A DNA stretch of 7,653 bases. Origin: Campylobacteraceae bacterium. Lineage in GTDB: Bacteria; Campylobacterota; Campylobacteria; Campylobacterales; Sulfurovaceae. Both the position numbers and the translations under genes were made by a program. Under the pieces are notes generated by a model. It ran no database searches, was not told the DNA's origin, and saw only the letters and a program-made list of their open reading frames with translations. Location: positions 1 through 7,653 of the forward strand of contig JALWNF010000022.1 in NCBI GenBank assembly GCA_026995985.1, written 5' to 3'. Below, in pieces: positions 7,358 through 7,653 of the stretch. Position 1 is the first letter of the stretch, and each line of letters begins with the position of its first letter.

Positions 7358-7653
7358 CTTAACCACCGAAGTCTCCCACCCATCATACAAAGCTCCAAAC
7401 GCTTCACATAAATCAATCAACTCCAATGTCAACTCGTCTATATCATAATAAAAAGGTTTATCAATACGATAAAACTCTAACCCCTCAACACCCTCTTCAT
7501 TTTTAATGCTCTGCTGAATTTTAAATCCCCTCTCCTCTAAAGCCTCTTTTAACTCCTCTTTTTTATCAAGCTTCTCAAAAAAGAGTTTATGAGAGATGGC
7601 TCGTTTTAGGTGTAGGTTATCGCCCTGTTCACTAAGGGCTTTACAGACTTTAT
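7352..7653 (-). CDS. RraB-domain (ribonuclease E regulator-like) protein, 5' end outside window
   Basis: Reading the minus strand from the right edge, an uninterrupted frame of 99 codons ends at the TAG at 7354-7352. The visible part holds FEKLDKKEELKEALEERGFK, EGLEFYRIDKPFYYDIDELT, LIDLCEAFGALYDGWET and a short tail. The order (a helix of acidic/Lys residues, EERGF, a beta segment, then D-x-L-T-x-E-L-x-x-L-x-x-x-FGxxYDGWET) fits the RraB fold (PF06877), best recognised by the closing YDGW. E. coli RraB binds RNase E and inhibits it. Many RraB-domain proteins in other phyla carry a DUF695 domain in front; whether this one does lies outside the window. It overlaps the end of the hydrogenase protease gene by 6 bases. 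Campylobacterota generally lack RNase E, so the target here is unknown. Confidence 0.75.
   Translation of the reverse strand, partial: KVCKALSEQGDNLHLKRAISHKLFFEKLDKKEELKEALEERGFKIQQSIKNEEGVEGLEFYRIDKPFYYDIDELTLELIDLCEAFGALYDGWETSVVKS

Overview
The window is 7.65 kb of compact, AT-rich bacterial DNA. It most likely comes from Campylobacterota (the former Epsilonproteobacteria), probably a free-living, hydrogen-using lineage of the Sulfurimonas/Sulfurovum/Arcobacter kind. This is inferred from the short epsilon-type BioB (start region MKREIFLC, as I remember it from Helicobacter), the tight eno plus small FtsB-like gene pair typical of the group, the T-rich promoters with TATAAT-like -10 boxes, and a [NiFe]-hydrogenase maturation protease. 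The species cannot be fixed from the sequence alone.

Layout, left to right. (1) 1-1457, +: a SelO/YdiU pseudokinase-fold protein AMPylase, cut at its 5' end by the window edge. (2) 1458-1686: a 229-bp regulatory gap with a perfect 24-bp palindrome, a consensus -10 box and an inverted repeat. (3) 1687-2136, +: a 149-aa protein of the DUF1931/Aq_328 family, a single-chain double histone fold, closed by a clear terminator. (4) 2307-3848, +: enolase followed directly (TAG|ATG) by a small FtsB/DivIC-like membrane coiled-coil protein. (5) 3841-5851, -: a bioB-CPA2 antiporter operon with an 8-bp gene overlap, convergent with and overlapping the eno unit. (6) 5965-6798, +: an unrecognised secreted protein with an extremely lysine-rich middle and an internal 34-residue duplication, starting at TTG. 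(7) 6839-7357, +: hydrogenase maturation protease of peptidase family M52. (8) 7352-7653, -: the C-terminal part of an RraB-domain protein, entering from the right edge and overlapping the protease gene by 6 bp.

The genes do not form one pathway. They are mainly housekeeping (glycolysis, biotin, division, ion homeostasis, hydrogenase maturation) mixed with three less usual items: the bacterial histone-fold protein with its own palindrome-flanked promoter, the polylysine secreted protein, and an RraB-type protein in a phylum generally described as lacking RNase E. I see no tRNA, rRNA, CRISPR array, insertion sequence or attachment site. No gene-free stretch exceeds 300 bases; the longest is 1458-1686.
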